DNA of 64,000 nt, from assembly GCF_021083185.1 (NCBI RefSeq), contig NZ_JAIGQB010000001.1, positions 310,001 through 374,000 on the forward strand, read 5' to 3'. The stretch's first letter is position 1, and each line of letters starts with the position of its first letter. Of this stretch, positions 62,496 through 64,000 are shown piece by piece. Source of the DNA: Nocardioides furvisabuli. GTDB taxonomy: Bacteria; Actinomycetota; Actinomycetes; Propionibacteriales; Nocardioidaceae. The notes below the pieces were generated by a model. The model had not been told where the DNA came from. It saw nothing but the letters and a program-made list of their open reading frames with translations, and did no database searches. Position numbers and translations under genes: made by a program.

Positions 62496-63817
62496 CCGAC
62501 ACCCTCACCCCGGTCCTCACCGACAACTGGGACGCCAAGCGCGCCTGGACCCTGGCCTCCTACGAGGAGCGTGGCGGCTATGCCGCACTCGACAAGGCCT
62601 TCGCCATGGCCCCCGACGACGTGATCAACGCCGTCAAGGAGTCCGGCCTGCGCGGCCGCGGCGGCGCGGGCTTCCCCACCGGCATGAAGTGGGGCTTCAT
62701 CCCGCAGGACAACCCGAAGCCGAAGTACCTCGTCGTCAACGCCGACGAGTCCGAGCCGGGCACCTGCAAGGACACCCCGCTCATGCTGGCCAGCCCGCAC
62801 ACCCTGGTCGAGGGCGTCATCCTCAGCTCGTACGCCATCCGCGCCAACACCGCCTTCATCTACGTCCGCGGCGAGATCATCCACGTCATCCGCCGCCTCC
62901 AGCGCGCGGTGCAGGAGGCCTACCTCGCCGGCCACCTCGGCACGAACATCCACGGCTCGGGCTACGACCTGGACCTGATCGTCCACGCCGGCGCGGGCGC
63001 CTACATCTGCGGCGAGGAGACGGCGTTGCTCGAGGGCCTCGAGGGCCGTCGCGGCCAGCCTCGGCTGCGCCCGCCGTTCCCCGCCGTCGCCGGGCTCTAC
63101 GCCAGCCCGACGGTCATCAACAACGTCGAGTCGATCGCCTCGGTGCCGAGCATCATCAACCACGGTGCCGCCTGGTTCGCCGGCATGGGCACCGAGAAGT
63201 CCAACGGCTACGGCATCTTCAGCCTCTCGGGCCACGTCACCCGCCCCGGCCAGTACGAAGCCCCGCTCGGCATCACGCTGCGCGAGCTCATCGACCTCGC
63301 CGGCGGCATGCGCGAGGGCCACGAGCTGAAGTTCTGGACCCCCGGCGGCTCGAGCACCCCGCTGCTGACCCCCGAGCACCTCGACGTCCCCCTCGACTTC
63401 GAGTCGGTGGGAGCCGCAGGATCCATGCTCGGCACCCGGGCGCTGCAGCTCTTCGACGAGACCACCTGCGTGGTCCGCGCGGTGCTGCGCTGGACCGAGT
63501 TCTACAAGCACGAGTCCTGCGGCAAGTGCACGCCGTGCCGCGAGGGCACGTGGTGGCTGACCCAGACGCTGGCGAAGCTGGAGAAGGGGCAGGGCAGCGA
63601 GTCCGACCTCGACCTCCTGCTCGACCAGTGCGACAACATCCTGGGCCGCTCCTTCTGTGCCCTCGGTGACGGTGCCACCAGCCCGATCTCCAGCTCGATC
63701 CAGCACTTCCGCGACGAGTACCTCGCACACCTGACCCACGGCGGCTGTCCGTTCGACCCCGCCGCCTCCACCGCCTTCCCGTCCAGCACCAGCGCACCCG
63801 TGGGAGCCACTGCATGA
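62492..63817 (+). CDS. nuoF: NADH-quinone oxidoreductase subunit F
   Basis: NuoF binds NADH, FMN and cluster N3. The 441-residue protein has the NADH motif [20 protein letters not shown] motif [29 protein letters not shown], and cluster cysteines in [12 protein letters not shown] and [12 protein letters not shown] 62492 overlaps nuoE. Confidence 0.98.
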   Translation: MTDTLTPVLTDNWDAKRAWTLASYEERGGYAALDKAFAMAPDDVINAVKESGLRGRGGAGFPTGMKWGFIPQDNPKPKYLVVNADESEPGTCKDTPLMLASPHTLVEGVILSSYAIRANTAFIYVRGEIIHVIRRLQRAVQEAYLAGHLGTNIHGSGYDLDLIVHAGAGAYICGEETALLEGLEGRRGQPRLRPPFPAVAGLYASPTVINNVESIASVPSIINHGAAWFAGMGTEKSNGYGIFSLSGHVTRPGQYEAPLGITLRELIDLAGGMREGHELKFWTPGGSSTPLLTPEHLDVPLDFESVGAAGSMLGTRALQLFDETTCVVRAVLRWTEFYKHESCGKCTPCREGTWWLTQTLAKLEKGQGSESDLDLLLDQCDNILGRSFCALGDGATSPISSSIQHFRDEYLAHLTHGGCPFDPAASTAFPSSTSAPVGATA

Positions 63818-64000
63818 CCACCACTCCTGAGCGCACCGAGGTCGAGACGGTCACCCTGACCATCGACGGCGTCCAGGTCAGCGTCCCCAAGGACACGCTG
63901 GTCATCCGCGCCGCCGAGCAGGTCGGCGTACAGATCCCGCGCTTCTGCGACCACCCGCTGCTCGACCCGGTCGGCGCCTGCCGCCAGTGCCTGGTCGACA
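63814..64000 (+). CDS. nuoG: NADH-quinone oxidoreductase subunit G, 5' part
   Basis: Only the first 62 codons are present; the gene continues beyond the right edge. The visible part is the N-terminal [2Fe-2S] ferredoxin domain, with [20 protein letters not shown] and cluster ligands [22 protein letters not shown] 63814 overlaps the nuoF stop. Confidence 0.95.
   Translation, partial: MTTTPERTEVETVTLTIDGVQVSVPKDTLVIRAAEQVGVQIPRFCDHPLLDPVGACRQCLVD

Overview
The window is about 70% G+C, densely packed, and shows actinobacterial hallmarks: an Lsr2 nucleoid protein, the tiny ribosomal protein bS22, a Rex-headed heme operon, menaquinone genes, a BldN-like sigma factor and many start codons placed directly behind a TANNNT promoter element. 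Gene order also follows, with insertions, a block known from Mycobacterium tuberculosis: ppx, sugar isomerase, proC, BldC-like protein, bS22, SDR, acyltransferase, SerB-like, glutaredoxin, hemA/C/D/B, hemL, phosphatase, thioredoxin, ccdA, resB, ccsB, menA/E/C/D and ubiE. I infer a member of the Nocardioidaceae (Nocardioides-like), mainly from this context and the palindromic intergenic repeats. It is chromosomal core sequence; I see no prophage, transposase, tRNA, rRNA or CRISPR array.

Layout. 1-13 kb: a secreted Ig-like protein running off the left edge, lsr2, clpC, mutY, an anchored protein, the disA/radA pair, an orphan LacI regulator, a methyltransferase, a glyoxalase-fold protein and a cysteine-rich protein. 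13-28 kb: ppx/isomerase/tetR, an ABC-2 exporter, the proline genes putA and proC, acuC, the bldC-like gene and bS22, an SDR/acyltransferase pair, a sigma factor with a DUF5667 partner, a SerB-like phosphatase, an acyl-CoA synthetase and a glutaredoxin. 28-31 kb: two unrelated HNH nuclease genes, one secreted and one of the DUF222/13E12 type.

31-44 kb: rex-hemA-hemC-hemD-hemB, a secreted lytic transglycosylase on the other strand, then hemL, a phosphatase and the cytochrome c maturation genes (thioredoxin, ccdA, resB, ccsB), almost all joined by overlapping stop and start codons. 44-58.5 kb: menaquinone genes (menA, menE, menC, menD, menF, ubiE) interleaved with an Eis-like acetyltransferase, an MFS transporter, a GH16 glycosidase, a metallo-hydrolase, an L,D-transpeptidase and an adenylate-forming-like protein that lacks its P-loop. 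58.7-64 kb: nuoA-nuoG of respiratory complex I, cut by the right edge.

The unifying theme is respiration. Heme, cytochrome c assembly, menaquinone and complex I lie within 33 kb, and Rex operator-like sites sit both at rex itself and directly in front of nuoA, so one NADH/NAD+ sensor may tie both ends together. Other regulatory signals are a ClgR-type box before clpC, a cluster of DnaA boxes before radA, back-to-back leaderless promoters, and several families of intergenic palindromes.
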